Source: Gracilariopsis chorda
Lineage: Eukaryota > Rhodophyta > Florideophyceae > Gracilariales > Gracilariaceae
Direction: 5' to 3'
DNA: 64,000 nucleotides
NCBI GenBank assembly: GCA_003194525.1
Contig: NBIV01000013.1
Coordinates: forward strand, 248,001 to 312,000
How positions within the stretch are numbered: the stretch's first letter is position 1; each line of letters begins with the position of its first letter. Shown here piece by piece: positions 19,106 to 29,134 of this stretch. The notes under the pieces are model-generated. The model was not told the DNA's origin, did not search any database, and was given only the letters and a program-made list of their open reading frames with translations. The translations under genes were made by a program, and so were the position numbers.

Positions 19106-19723
19106 TTAGGCAAACTTGTCCAGACGGCAGTCCACGACACGGCCATCGACCTCCTTACCAGTCATTTCTCGAATGGCGCGCTCGGCCTCCATTTCGGTCT
19201 CGAAGAGCACAGTTCCCATACCCTTCGACTTGCCGTCATGGGTCTGAGGAATGTCAGCTCGAATAACATTACCGTAATCACGAAAGAGGTCCTTGAGGTC
19301 TTGCCACCGGATGTGGTACGGGAGGTTCCATACGACAATCTTACGACCACGATCAGATTCACGACGTCTGTAGCCGTGATCGCCTTCGAGGCGACGGGGC
19401 TTTCCCTCTTCGCGATCAGCACGAACGAAGATGGTACGACTATCCAACATTGTATCATTGAGGGAGTTGATAGCGTTCTGGGCACCCTCTGGAGTTTCAA
19501 ACTCGACGATGCCGCAGCCCGCAGAACGACCCGAAGACTCGGTGAAGACTTCTGCGTGGACTACATCACCGGCTTCACGCATGTGATCCTTGAGTCCTTG
19601 CCACCTAGTATCCCAGGAAAGATTTCCGACATAGACGCGGCGGCCACCGGTGGGGGCAGCGGGGGCAGCGCCGTTGGATTGCGGGGGGGTTGAGCTCTGT
19701 GGCTCTTCATGAAAAGAGTCCAT
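19106..19723 (-). CDS. RNA-binding protein with two RRM domains
   Basis: A 205-residue protein with two RRMs. RRM1 spans about 28-100 with RNP2 RVYVGNLSW and RNP1 SAGCGIVEFE; RRM2 spans about 127-203 with RNP2 KIVVWNLPY and RNP1 SKGMGTVLFE. Between them is an Arg-rich linker (YRRRESDRGR). Both domains contain a W/D/LK helix (RWQGLKDHMREAG and RWQDLKDLFRDYG), a pattern shared with yeast Gbp2/Hrb1 and SR-like proteins that accompany mRNA from nucleus to cytoplasm. The N-terminus is Pro/Ala-rich and disordered. No RS tail is present. The specific orthologue cannot be fixed. Divergent from the SLC25A38 gene. Confidence 0.85.
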   Translation of the reverse strand: MDSFHEEPQSSTPPQSNGAAPAAPTGGRRVYVGNLSWDTRWQGLKDHMREAGDVVHAEVFTESSGRSAGCGIVEFETPEGAQNAINSLNDTMLDSRTIFVRADREEGKPRRLEGDHGYRRRESDRGRKIVVWNLPYHIRWQDLKDLFRDYGNVIRADIPQTHDGKSKGMGTVLFETEMEAERAIREMTGKEVDGRVVDCRLDKFA

Positions 19724-20735
19724 GTGAACGTCCTGAACACGGGAAAGCGCGAGAACACGAATAAGACGCGTTTACGAAAGCGAGAGGATTTGTTAATTAC
19801 TGAACTGCGATAGAACTGGAGTAACGCGTGAGAAAACAGGTTGGGGTCGGGTCCCGAAGCTTACCTCCATGATGAAATCGAAAGCGCTACGAGCGAGTGC
19901 ACAAACGGGGACGACGCAAACGAAGCAAAGTTATGGCAGATACTCTCGCAGACTCGCGGAGATACTTGACAGACTCTACGCACAGACAGAGAATGACGAG
20001 AAGTTGCTCTTTCCGTCCACTTCAAGCAGCTCTTTTGGAAGGGGGTCGAGCGACGACTTGGACACGCAGAGGGTTCAGCGATTTGAGCAGGGCGCGTGCA
20101 GGGACAACACGAACTTTTTGTTGAGAAGTTCCCCAGCGGAGCGCAGCGCGTGGGCTGGCGCTTGCGCCATTTGCGTCAACTTCCGGGAGCCGGACGCGAA
20201 AAGCACCCAATCACAGCGCGCGGAACTGCCAAAAAAATGCGCTGTAGCGCTGTAGCGCCCGTATAGCGCTACTGGAGTGGGCCAGCGCGGTTACCGCAAT
20301 GACACCTGTACACGTGGCATTGACGAACACGACGGACACGGCGTCCACGCGACGGCGCCATGTGTACATTTCACGACGGCACGGTGGCGGCGCGATTCGA
20401 TGCCGCTGTCACAATTCGAAACTCGCGCGAAGGGCGTCGCGGCGCAGATGGCGCGTCGCCCCAGCGCCGCTCCCGATCTGAAGCACGCTGCACTTACAAC
20501 GATAATATCACCCCGTCAGCGCTTTCGCAAACGGCCCCCGCCTCAGCCCGCAATCTCACCATCGCCGCAATCGCCGCCAATCGCCGCATCCCCACCCCAG
20601 TTACACGTACTCGCGCCCAACTTCATATCCGCTTCCGCAGTTCCAACCCAATGCTCCCATCGTGCCAGGCGGCAATCGCCCCCTCTCCGCGCCCCCTCTC
20701 TCCTTCGTAGCCCCCGGCGCCTTTGTCTAGCGACG
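19724..20735. promoter_or_regulatory. Divergent upstream region with AGCGC repeats
   Basis: The 1.0 kb separates the starts of the RRM gene and the carrier gene. Around 20237-20272 AGCGC motifs cluster (GCGCTGTAGCGCTGTAGCGC and TATAGCGCT). The carrier reading frame stays open upstream to 20277, but that part is low-complexity Pro/Ser/Arg sequence. A 128-codon plus-strand frame at 19869-20255 has no recognisable domain. Confidence 0.4.
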
Positions 20736-21794
20736 ATGGCGCCTGTCATCGAACCCGGTCGCAAGAAGCGTCCCAAGAACAGAACCGTTACTTTCTTCAG
20801 CGGCGCCACCTCGGGATTCTTCTCCACTGTCACCTTACAGCCACTTGATGTCGTCAAGACCCGTATGCAAATGTCGGCCGCCTACAACCGATCTATTCAT
20901 TTGCGAACAAAGCTCAGACTCAGGTCCAATGCCAGTGCTTACGAAACCTTGTCTGGAATCATAGTTCAGGATGGTGTGCGAGGCCTGTGGCGGGGCGTCG
21001 TACCGTCCGTTATGCGAAACACAATGAGTGTCGGCTTGTACATGATGCTGCTGGACATCAACTCCTCCCAACTCGCTTCGCCCGACGGAACACTGTCCGA
21101 TCGCGCCTCTTTTCTGGCGGGAGGAAGTGCACGTTCAATGGCCGTTATCTTACTCTGTCCCATGTCCGTTGTCAAGACGCGTATGGAAACCGTCGAATAC
21201 TCTGCAAAGTACAGTGGTACATTTGATGCTTTAGCTAAGATAGCCCGCCACGAGGGTCGCCATGGCTTGTACAGCGGCTTACTTCCTTCCCTCTTGCGCG
21301 ATGTGCCGTTTTCTGCCACCTACATGTTCCTCTATCTCCGTTCCAAAGATTTTATCGGCCGTGCAGTCGGTCTAGAGGAAACCAGATCCGTAATTGTGCG
21401 CAAAGTATCGCAAACTCATCAAGTCGAGCAAGCCAACCCCAATACTGCACAACGACAGAAGGTTGATTCCCAGCAAAAGCTCACAAGAGCCGTAAACTTT
21501 TCCAGCGGCGGTCTTAGCGGGGGACTCGCAACATTAATCACTCAACCCGTTGACGTCGTCAAGACTCGAACTCAGTTGAGTCTCAAGGCCATGGGTAGCG
21601 GTCCGACAAGATACAGTGGCTTCATAGACGGTGTCTCTCGCATATTCAATGAAGAAGGTATATATGGATTCTTCCGTGGTTCGTCCCCCCGCTTCTTCAA
21701 GCGAATTTTGGGATCCGCCATAACGTGGATGGTCTTCGAGGAGTGTAACAACTTTTATGCTTCACTACTAAAAAGAAAGAAGAAGGATCGGTAA
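20736..21794 (+). CDS. SLC25A38: Mitochondrial glycine carrier, SLC25A38/Hem25 type
   Basis: Inner-membrane carrier that imports glycine into mitochondria for 5-aminolevulinate synthesis in animals and fungi. The 352-residue protein has three carrier repeats with signatures QPLDVVKTR, CPMSVVKTR and QPVDVVKTR. The second lacks the acidic residue, as in SLC25A38, and the flanking GLWRGVVPSVMRN, GLYSGLLPSLLRDVPFS and ITWMVFEE blocks match that subfamily. The frame is open to 20277, but homology starts at the Met at 20736 (MAPVIEPGRKKR), which I take as the start. A roughly 40-residue polar loop between repeats two and three is longer than usual. In a plastid-bearing alga that makes ALA from glutamate, the physiological substrate may differ; that is inference. 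Confidence 0.85.
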   Translation: MAPVIEPGRKKRPKNRTVTFFSGATSGFFSTVTLQPLDVVKTRMQMSAAYNRSIHLRTKLRLRSNASAYETLSGIIVQDGVRGLWRGVVPSVMRNTMSVGLYMMLLDINSSQLASPDGTLSDRASFLAGGSARSMAVILLCPMSVVKTRMETVEYSAKYSGTFDALAKIARHEGRHGLYSGLLPSLLRDVPFSATYMFLYLRSKDFIGRAVGLEETRSVIVRKVSQTHQVEQANPNTAQRQKVDSQQKLTRAVNFSSGGLSGGLATLITQPVDVVKTRTQLSLKAMGSGPTRYSGFIDGVSRIFNEEGIYGFFRGSSPRFFKRILGSAITWMVFEECNNFYASLLKRKKKDR

Positions 21795-22058
21795 CGATAT
21801 TTGCACAAGACTGCCTCACGTTTCGTTGTACGCTGCCGTGCTTTGCGTTTTGTTGTACATTAGGTTTGTAACAGCCCTCATCGGAAAACAGAATAACTAG
21901 TTGCTCTATCCAATCCATAAAAATGTATCCCAGCTCTAGGGCATGGATTTCTTTGCTAAGCTTTTGATTCAAACACATGTGTGGTTACTGAGTCTGGATG
22001 TTTGGCGCTTGCCTGGAATTTGCGAGTGTATCATAGCGCCTGTCGTGTCTCATGCACT

Positions 22059-23180
22059 TCAAACCTCTTGTTGCACTTCATTATCGTCAGAGACTTCTGC
22101 CATCGTCAGCGGTATTTCTGTTGATGGTATTTCTTCTTGGGATGTTAAGCCATCACTGGGATCATATCGAATGTAAACGTAGGCTAGAATCCCGATTTGG
22201 CACGTGAAGAATCCGATGATGTTCAGTAACGTCATTATCTCCTTGAAGAAAACAACCCCTCCCGCAATCGTAAGTAACTCCTTGAATACCCCAGCCACAC
22301 TAAGTGCCAGAGATGATGTTGCATTCACAAGCCAGTACTCACTTATGAGAAGAATGAAAACAAGACTGCCAATCAATGTCAATGTGCCGAGTATGATCCA
22401 CAGTTCTCTGGTTTCGAGTTCTTGCACTCTCTTGAAAACTGATGGACCCTCGAGCATAATTGCAAAGGGAAGAACGCAAGCTGCGGTGGTAGGAGAAGTA
22501 TATAGAGTAGCGGTCAACGGAGACATATGCTGCTCTGCGTTCTCGCCGGACGCGCCTGGTTTCCCCCTTAGTAGAACATGGGTCATTGCCCACCTCAGCC
22601 CTCCAAGCGCAGTAGCCATAAGTTGCAAAATAAAGCCATGTAAGATGAATGAATGTCCTTCTCCGACGGAGGCAAGTGCGATTCCAGAGGCTATTGTTAC
22701 GAGCGATAAGCAGAGGTTCGTCGAGAAGCTTTCTATTCCAAACAAAAGCCCCCATATCATTGTGAAGATTGGGGAACCGCCTTTAAGAATTGTTCCAAAG
22801 GACACCGTAAGGATTTTCAAAGCTATGTTCGAGCATCCAATCTCTAGAGCGGTAGTAATACCGATGGGCAGCACATATTCTCTGAATCTCTTTCGAGTTA
22901 ATTGCTCTGGTTTCCATGCCCGACGTCGAGATAATAGGAAGGCCCAAATAGATGTTAGTGTGTTTGAAAATGTAGTTACAGTAAGCGGATATGAGAAGAG
23001 GCTGTTGAACAGCCACTTTGACGTGAGAATGATGCTTGTGGACAAAATGTACCAAAACAGCAACGTTAGACTAGTTCTCAGAGTTGCTCGGAAACGGGAA
23101 TAGATCATGCTGAACATATTTCGAGACCGTGTTCCAATTGCAGGCGTGCTTGTGCTTTCCGACACGTTGTCCCACGCCAT
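22059..23180 (-). CDS. SLC35/triose-phosphate-translocator family transporter
   Basis: A 373-residue drug/metabolite transporter superfamily protein with about ten membrane helices. Family marks are ILTSKWLFN in helix 1, SNIALKILTVSFGTILKGGSPIFT (a stretch containing the conserved SNxALxxxxVSFxTxxKxxxP motif), and LTAFAL-type C-terminal helices ending in GGVVFFKEIMTLLNIIGF. The region ALGGLRWAMTHVLL with the conserved RW pair is typical of SLC35C2-type members, which sit in the Golgi. No transit peptide is visible, arguing against a plastid triose-phosphate translocator. Substrate (nucleotide sugar or other) cannot be read from sequence. The C-terminal 40 residues are acidic and cytosolic. 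Single exon. Confidence 0.82.
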   Translation of the reverse strand: MAWDNVSESTSTPAIGTRSRNMFSMIYSRFRATLRTSLTLLFWYILSTSIILTSKWLFNSLFSYPLTVTTFSNTLTSIWAFLLSRRRAWKPEQLTRKRFREYVLPIGITTALEIGCSNIALKILTVSFGTILKGGSPIFTMIWGLLFGIESFSTNLCLSLVTIASGIALASVGEGHSFILHGFILQLMATALGGLRWAMTHVLLRGKPGASGENAEQHMSPLTATLYTSPTTAACVLPFAIMLEGPSVFKRVQELETRELWIILGTLTLIGSLVFILLISEYWLVNATSSLALSVAGVFKELLTIAGGVVFFKEIMTLLNIIGFFTCQIGILAYVYIRYDPSDGLTSQEEIPSTEIPLTMAEVSDDNEVQQEV

Positions 23181-23955
23181 GTGAGCAATGCGCAGGAGCA
23201 GGAAAGACCGTCACTATACGGGAAATCGCTTTTGGTATTGGTTCACACTAAAGTCCGAGTACCATTTCGAAGGCGACAAGAACTCCTTATGTTGCGTCAA
23301 CGCGTTACTGCGAAAGAAAGTATGTCAAAGCTGCAAATGGTCGTAGCCAGTCTTGATACGTAATAACCAGTTTAATGAAGAAATCCAACCGGTGCACCGC
23401 GACCAACGCGAACTCTTGCTTCGGCTCCAAATGCAAGGCTGATAGTATGTGGAAGAATACTCTCACAGCTCGCAAGCGGCAGAACCTATTGCGGTTCTCG
23501 GAGTATCCGCTCCAGAGCAGCTCCTCGACAATGCCTGTTTGGCTGCATCGTACAGACTGTAATTAGACGGAAGTGCGAAGCACGACGGTCTTCGATGATG
23601 ACGTCCAAGTTTTCCATATTATTAAATTGTTCGGTCAAAGATCAAGAAGGGCTACCCAAGGATAAATTGCCCGCGTGCTTCAAAAACCTCAAGGTGAATG
23701 GGGACTGCTTGTAGCAGTGCCTTGTGTCGCTCAACTGCCATTTAAAATAAAATCATTCTTGTCTTCTAATTTATTTTATCAACATCACATCAGTTCAGCG
23801 TTCTCCGCCGTCGTACGGGTAGCCAATAAAGCTTAGATAGCTTCGCATGGGTGTCGTCTCGTCAGAATAGAAGGGGTCTTCGTAAGTACCTTTGGTACCA
23901 AAACTGGCCTTGCTTCGAGCATTCGAAAGACTCAACCAGAGAAAAACAAATTCTT
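23181..23955. other. Intergenic, 775 bp
   Basis: Upstream of the SLC35-like gene and downstream of the small spliced membrane protein. A minus-strand frame at 23795-23998 ends in a protein-like stretch (TKGTYEDPFYSDETTPMRSY); it overlaps the 3' end of the small gene in another frame and could be an alternative last exon. No other content seen. Confidence 0.35.
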
Positions 23956-24234
23956 TCAGTCTGACGACGAAGTGATATCTGGCTTGAAAGGAAGCCACTT
24001 TGCAGTGAGTACAAAGAAGAGGAGTGCTAAGACGGTATTCTGGCCGAAGGCTACATAGTCGTGCGGAGGGGTGTTCCCCGCATCAAAAAGAGCTCCTTCT
24101 GCAGTCACTGTTCCTTATTCGGGAATTGAAGAACTGTCATTCTCGACTTTTCTCTCATCACTCCGCTGCTCGTGTAAAGCGGTCATATATCTCAAAGGTT
24201 TACATCCTGAACCGGCGAATAATAGTTCAGACAT
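23956..24234 (-). CDS. Small single-pass membrane protein, two exons (unknown)
   Basis: A predicted 60-residue protein found by joining exon 1 (24234-24204, starting MSELLFAGSG) to exon 2 (24107-23956). The 96-bp intron starts GTAAAC, ends AACAG and contains an in-frame stop, so splicing is required; its size fits other introns here. Exon 2 codes LTAEGALFDAGNTPPHDYV, a hydrophobic helix VLALLFFVLTA, and a short tail KWLPFKPDITSSSD. I do not recognise a family. The start codon lies 71 bp from the divergent UTP4 start, so the two would share a very short promoter. Without homology or transcript data the call stays tentative. Confidence 0.45.
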
Positions 24235-24305
24235 CTGCCATCGGCCATCTGCCTCTGGATTTACTATACAACATCAAGAAATTCGTGCTCCTGTATTACT
24301 TCAGA

Positions 24306-26564
24306 ATGGCTACTTCTACCAGTGTTCAATCTCAGGCAAAGAAAAGGATGCGGTCACAGCAAGATGCTCATACAATGAAGCGTAAACGAGCCCGTCATGT
24401 CGAATCTGGAAGTGTTGCTCCGATCCCTTTAAAGGTACACGAATGTCGATTCTTTCAATCGGGGTCTCGAGGTGTTAGTTCGATGTCTGTCAGCCCATCG
24501 GGGCGTTTTATTGTGATTGCTCGTACCGATCAGAGTATAGAGCTTAAGGATTCTCGTGCAATGTGGACTACAATTTCAATTTTCTTCCCAGAGCCCACAC
24601 TCAAACAGGCACCCATTACGACTGTCGAATTTAGTACTTGCAACTCTTACGTCTTTGCATCCAGAGCCAATGGTACAATTCAGATTCTGAAAGTTACAGA
24701 TGATGGGCTTGTTCATCAAGTTTCTTTGAGTCCGGGAGGAGGCAGAATTCACGACCTGTCTGTTTGCAGGGACCCATCTATCGAAGGTTTTTGTATCGCT
24801 GCAGCTTGTCAAGATGGAAGAGTTCGGATAATTCGGCCTGATCCGTCTTTTTTCGCTCTGAAAGATGATCGTGACCTTCCAACTAACCCGGCTTTTTATG
24901 ACACCCTTGCATCTGAAAAGGCAATGGCTCCCGTGACTTGTTTAAGTTGGGCTCCGTATTCAGCATCTGGAACAGATGACTGTATTGTAGCGGGGGACGC
25001 GGATGGAGGAGTAAGGTGGATGAACCCAACGAATGGATCATGCTATGGTGCTGGGAAGATCCCGTCCCTTCGTGGAAAGAAAGTTGTAATGAAGACTATC
25101 CAGTTCGCACGAGGTGGGCGTCAGGTTTTTTGCGGCGACTCGAGAGGGTTCGTTACCATTTGGTCATCTAGAACCAACACTATTTCCGATGAAATTCATG
25201 TCGATGGCCTAAACGGTTCAGTACTTTCTTCAACAATAAGTAAGTTGCCGAACACTGCTGAAGGTGAGAAACTCGCAGGGTCAGAGGTCATTGTTTTCGG
25301 AAGCGAGGGAGGGGAAATAGCAACCTTACGCTCAGTTCCGGATTCAGAATTCTGGTCTGCCTCTCGAGTAGTTCGGGTCCACAGTGACAAAGTACAGTCT
25401 ATATCTTCTCTTGGCAAAGGTTCAATTGTATCAAGCTCAATGGATTCTTTTCTGGCCACTTTCAACTGCAAAGCGTTATTTGAGCAAGATCGCATCGACT
25501 GGATGTGGCCGCATGTGGGATGTGTAGGCCAACCATCTGTTCAGCTTCTGCAAAGTTCTGGAATGGTCCTGCTGAAGAGGCATCACAGCATCGAAGCATG
25601 GTCATTTTCACGCGCTTCTCCGTCTCCGGTGCTTGCACTGCGTATGAATCTTCACAAGCTCTCTGATGTTCGCGCTTGTTCCTACAGCACAAAGACAGAA
25701 ACTTTCGCTGTGGCGACAGTGAACTCGTTCCATCTTTTCAAAGTCACCACGCAGAATTCTGATGACACTGGACCGCAATCGTTTCGAGACTTACGAGAAC
25801 TGAAAGTTCCTGCCGGAGTCTCCATGCGCTTGAAAGGATGCATTGATATGTTGTTCTGTGGGGAGGCTCTGGTTTGCATAGGAAGATGTCGAAAGCAAAT
25901 CTTCCTATATCACCAAGACGAAGTGCAGGATATCAGTCCGTCCATTCCAGAAGGTACTCGAGGGACATATTTTTGCAAACTCGCGGGAGCTGAAAGAAAC
26001 TTGATGGTCTCCGACTCACGTGGAAACGTTTTGGTTTGTTCCGTCTCTGACCAGAACCCCAGAACTTTCAGTTTAAGCGACTGGAACTTGTTTAGCTCCG
26101 AATCTAGAAAAGGGCAACGTACACTTGTTTCAGCGATGTCATTTTCTCCTTCTGGAAGTAAGATTGCAGTGGCATACACGGACTTAGGCTTGCGAGTGTT
26201 CGATTTTTCAAGACTGAAGAGCAGTGAGCAAAAGTGTGATGGATCCCTGAACTCCTGTGCCTCAATCAATAGTTCCTTAGCATCCGTTACGAACTCCATA
26301 TCATTTTCGAGAACAGAACGGTCTGTCTTAGTAACCGGATCGTCGTTCTCCAAAGTAATCTCGCTCCCAAAGAGTTCTGATGTGACCTACAAACACTTGA
26401 AAGAGTCCGAGTTTCATTTATATGAACATGGAACGACTCGAAAGGAATCATTCGTCGCTTCTGCTATCCTTGGGCCAGCCGAAGTCATCATGGTGAGCGA
26501 TGCGCGACCAAAGCCGTCGCGATCAACTGAGAGATCTGTCTTGAGAAAGAAGTTTGGAACGTGA
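24306..26564 (+). CDS. UTP4: UTP4/Cirhin, small-subunit processome WD40 protein
   Basis: Component of the t-UTP/UTP-A subcomplex that binds nascent 35S/47S pre-rRNA in the nucleolus. The 752-residue protein begins with a basic stretch (AKKRMRSQQDAHTMKRKRAR), then HECRFFQSGSRGVSSMSVSPSGRF (in parts), and runs through two WD40 propellers with repeats such as TVEFSTCNSYVFASRANGTI, IAAACQDGRVRIIRP, CIVAGDADGGVRWMN and AMSFSPSGSKIAVAYTDLG (each given in part). The layout of a first repeat near residue 45 and two propellers of about 350 residues is that of UTP4. The frame is open from 24024, but that part overlaps the divergent small gene and lacks homology, so I chose the Met at 24306. Single exon; repeats are diverged, so confidence is moderate-high. 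Confidence 0.75.
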   Translation: MATSTSVQSQAKKRMRSQQDAHTMKRKRARHVESGSVAPIPLKVHECRFFQSGSRGVSSMSVSPSGRFIVIARTDQSIELKDSRAMWTTISIFFPEPTLKQAPITTVEFSTCNSYVFASRANGTIQILKVTDDGLVHQVSLSPGGGRIHDLSVCRDPSIEGFCIAAACQDGRVRIIRPDPSFFALKDDRDLPTNPAFYDTLASEKAMAPVTCLSWAPYSASGTDDCIVAGDADGGVRWMNPTNGSCYGAGKIPSLRGKKVVMKTIQFARGGRQVFCGDSRGFVTIWSSRTNTISDEIHVDGLNGSVLSSTISKLPNTAEGEKLAGSEVIVFGSEGGEIATLRSVPDSEFWSASRVVRVHSDKVQSISSLGKGSIVSSSMDSFLATFNCKALFEQDRIDWMWPHVGCVGQPSVQLLQSSGMVLLKRHHSIEAWSFSRASPSPVLALRMNLHKLSDVRACSYSTKTETFAVATVNSFHLFKVTTQNSDDTGPQSFRDLRELKVPAGVSMRLKGCIDMLFCGEALVCIGRCRKQIFLYHQDEVQDISPSIPEGTRGTYFCKLAGAERNLMVSDSRGNVLVCSVSDQNPRTFSLSDWNLFSSESRKGQRTLVSAMSFSPSGSKIAVAYTDLGLRVFDFSRLKSSEQKCDGSLNSCASINSSLASVTNSISFSRTERSVLVTGSSFSKVISLPKSSDVTYKHLKESEFHLYEHGTTRKESFVASAILGPAEVIMVSDARPKPSRSTERSVLRKKFGT

Positions 26565-28066
26565 CATCCTTCCCTTTTCTTCTTCTTTTCGAGCGAGGAT
26601 ACGCTTGGTTATGGTAATACAGTACGGATTCTTAGGCACGGAATCTTTCTCTTGTCAAGACCTCTATGAACATCAACGGTCACTGACCGATTTCACGTTT
26701 CTAACTGCAGTATCAAAATTGAACCAGGTATGTCGATGCTTTTTCTTGGTTTGCTCCACCATTACCCAGACAATTCGCTGAGCGATGATGAAAAACTCTC
26801 TTGATCACTCCACTCTTATATGAGTCAATAGGCTCAATGGGGAAGAGCAAAGGGTATTACTTCGTTGTCTTTCTGAAGCTCAACAAAAGTGCAAGCAAGA
26901 TATCAGAATTGTTTATCTAACTGAGGTGTAATTTACAGTGTTTCAGGTTTTTAACGAAGTGGTTCATGGTCCCGGTTTGACAGAGGCAATGTTCGTATAC
27001 TCCTTAACGCGTTTGTCGAATATATGTACTAAGAATGCGCCCTAAAACTAGAACGAAGACGGCTGGCCCTGCCGGTTATCAACATCTTAATCTGAATCGA
27101 ACGGACTATTTGTGCCGTTTAGAAAGGCATTGAAGGATCACAGAAGAAGCTTTTCCGGGGATCATCAGATCACAAGGGGGTACTATATTCCGCTCAGGAA
27201 GCTAAATTTCATAGCCTCCAAGGCTGTGCCTACCAAAACTGCCAGGGTTATACTAGAAACATGGAGAATAGTTGTGAAAAACGCGTTTCACCGATAATTG
27301 GTTCAGTTGTCGGTAAGTGGGACATTTTAGACAAATCCAACGAAACCCAGTATTGTACCTCCTTATCGCCAACTAATTATGACAGTAATATTCGAAGTTG
27401 AGAAGTTCACTAGGGTTTAATGCGCCAGGTCCAGTAAAGTCAACAAACAAGTCCTGGACAAAAACCTGTTGTCTAGTCAAAGGCATCCCTACATCCATGG
27501 GTCATTAGGAGATCCTTTGCAGTGCTGAGTATACAGAGCCCTTTTAATTGACGGAGGCTATATTCTGTACGAGAGCAAGTCAACAAAACGCTGCTAATCG
27601 ATAACGTTGCCCACTAGAGAGCTGGAACGGGTACCTTAACGTCATGCTCAAAAGACGGAGCTGTAGACGGACAAAAGTGGACAAGCAAACCGTAGGCGTT
27701 CCTTTGATCTGAAGTCTTACTCCCTCACATATCCGGGATCTGAACCAACGAGGGAACATCACTCAGCGTGCACGCCGCCAAATTCAGATGAGCACAACGC
27801 AGTGAATAACCAGTGCAATGTCGGGCAACAAAGTTTCCTCTGTCTTCATGGCATATACCTTTTCATAGAGTACATGCGTAACGTACCCGGGTCACCAACG
27901 GCCCGCCGAGCCCAACAGGAAAGAACACCAAAACACTTTGTCCTCTTAATCTTGCACCAGAGAAAAGTTTTGTAGGTGATAGAGTAGATCAGAAAAATAT
28001 GAGAGAATATAATGTTCGTAACCGCTGGAGAGCCATTGAACTGTTTCTGGGTTCCTAGAAATGTTT
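26565..28066. other. Intergenic, 1.5 kb between convergent genes
   Basis: No gene can be supported. A plus-strand frame at 26554-26781 runs into a good donor-like GTATGT at 26729, but no matching downstream exon with recognisable content was found. The remainder shows only short frames on both strands. Confidence 0.4.
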
Positions 28067-28648
28067 TCATTCCTCTTCCTGAGAGCCATTTCGCAAAGAC
28101 GAGTACGAAGAGGCACCTGATTCAAGTTGAGACTGCTTATATATACCAAGCACAGAAGACAAGACAAGGAAAATTACAAGCGCTGGGGTGAAGTAACCCT
28201 GAACCATGGAAGTAAAGGCATCTAATGACTCTGGGATATCTTTTCCCGTTGCCTTATAAAAAGCTTCGCTGGAGATCAAAAGTCCGCATGTGATGAGAAA
28301 GGTGAGCAATCCTCCAAGAGCTACATACAGACCTTGTTCCACAAGGTTAAGTGTTTCAACTCCAACAGCACCTGCAAGTGATTGATACATGGTCTTTGGT
28401 TCCTCAGGCTTCACCTTTGTGTACTTGCGGTCTAGCTGATCTCCTGGCTTTGGAGGCTGAACCCCATACCTCTCCGCAATCTTGTCAATACGAGCTTTTT
28501 CCTCTTTCGAAAGCCTAGATATAGCATTTGGCTTCTTCTTTTTTGGAGCTCCTCTTTTTTTCATGCATAGACACGAACGCAGGGTCTTGGACCTCGTGGT
28601 GGGCAGGACCCGCGCTGGTACAAATGCAGAGCTGTTTGACAAATGCAT
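28067..28648 (-). CDS. Plastid-targeted protein with two membrane helices
   Basis: A 193-residue protein. The N-terminus (MHLSNSSAFVPARVLPTTRS) lacks acidic residues and has Phe9 in an SAFVP context, resembling transit peptides of red algae and glaucophytes. A very basic stretch (KKRGAPKKKKPNAISRLS) and a short helix (KIAERYGVQPPKPGD) follow. Two hydrophobic segments lie at about 108-127 (ALGGLLTFLITCGLLIS) and 150-170 (YFTPALVIFLVLSSVLGIY). The pattern basic-linker plus two C-terminal helices recalls thylakoid assembly factors such as LPA2, but I cannot show homology. The C-terminal tail is Ser-rich. It is head to head with MESH1. Confidence 0.7.
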   Translation of the reverse strand: MHLSNSSAFVPARVLPTTRSKTLRSCLCMKKRGAPKKKKPNAISRLSKEEKARIDKIAERYGVQPPKPGDQLDRKYTKVKPEEPKTMYQSLAGAVGVETLNLVEQGLYVALGGLLTFLITCGLLISSEAFYKATGKDIPESLDAFTSMVQGYFTPALVIFLVLSSVLGIYKQSQLESGASSYSSLRNGSQEEE

Positions 28649-29134
28649 GGCTCTGCCGCCGAAAGTATATCGTGTTGCCTGTCAGTGTAACCCAGCTAAC
28701 CGACAAAACCCAGAATTCTAGGCACTTTATCGGATGACAAGAATACGTCCAAGAAAGGAAGAAGATATGTGAAGTCGGAGGCCACTCCCAGTAGGCCTAT
28801 ACAAAGACGAAGCTAAAGTGTGGTTATGTCCTTCGTAACTGTTTCGTTGCCTGGCGTGAGGTTCACTTGTTGTCACTCCTGCACCAGTGTTGTTCACAGA
28901 GATCAAAATCGGTGTCTTTTTAATAGATAAAAGGAACCGGCCTTGCCGTTCTCTCATCACTATGGGTGCCTCCGAACTTGACATCATGACATACTTTACG
29001 TGACATGGCACCAGTATGACGAAGTACGAAGCGTAGAAGTCTCCTGAGACGACCTTGAACCCCGTTTCTTATCTGGCAGGCGGTCGGTGCCCGGCATCCT
29101 TCTCGGAAGGAAGGCGACGCGGTATGGAGACGAC
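28649..29134. promoter_or_regulatory. Divergent upstream region, plastid protein and MESH1 genes
   Basis: A 486-bp interval with short frames on both strands and no recognisable coding content; it should contain both promoters. No clear TATA box or operator-like repeat seen. Confidence 0.35.

Noticed and set aside
19869..20255. 128-codon plus-strand frame in the divergent promoter
   Set aside because: No recognisable motif; lies where the promoters of the RRM and carrier genes are expected.
20277..20735. N-terminal extension of the SLC25A38 frame
   Set aside because: Low-complexity Pro/Ser/Arg sequence; carrier homology starts at 20736 and no stop simply reflects GC-rich composition.
22204..23103. 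299-codon plus-strand frame opposite the SLC35-like gene
   Set aside because: Exact antisense of a clear ten-helix transporter; it is a shadow frame.
24024..24305. Upstream part of the UTP4 frame as coding
   Set aside because: No UTP4 homology, and it overlaps a better-supported divergent small gene.
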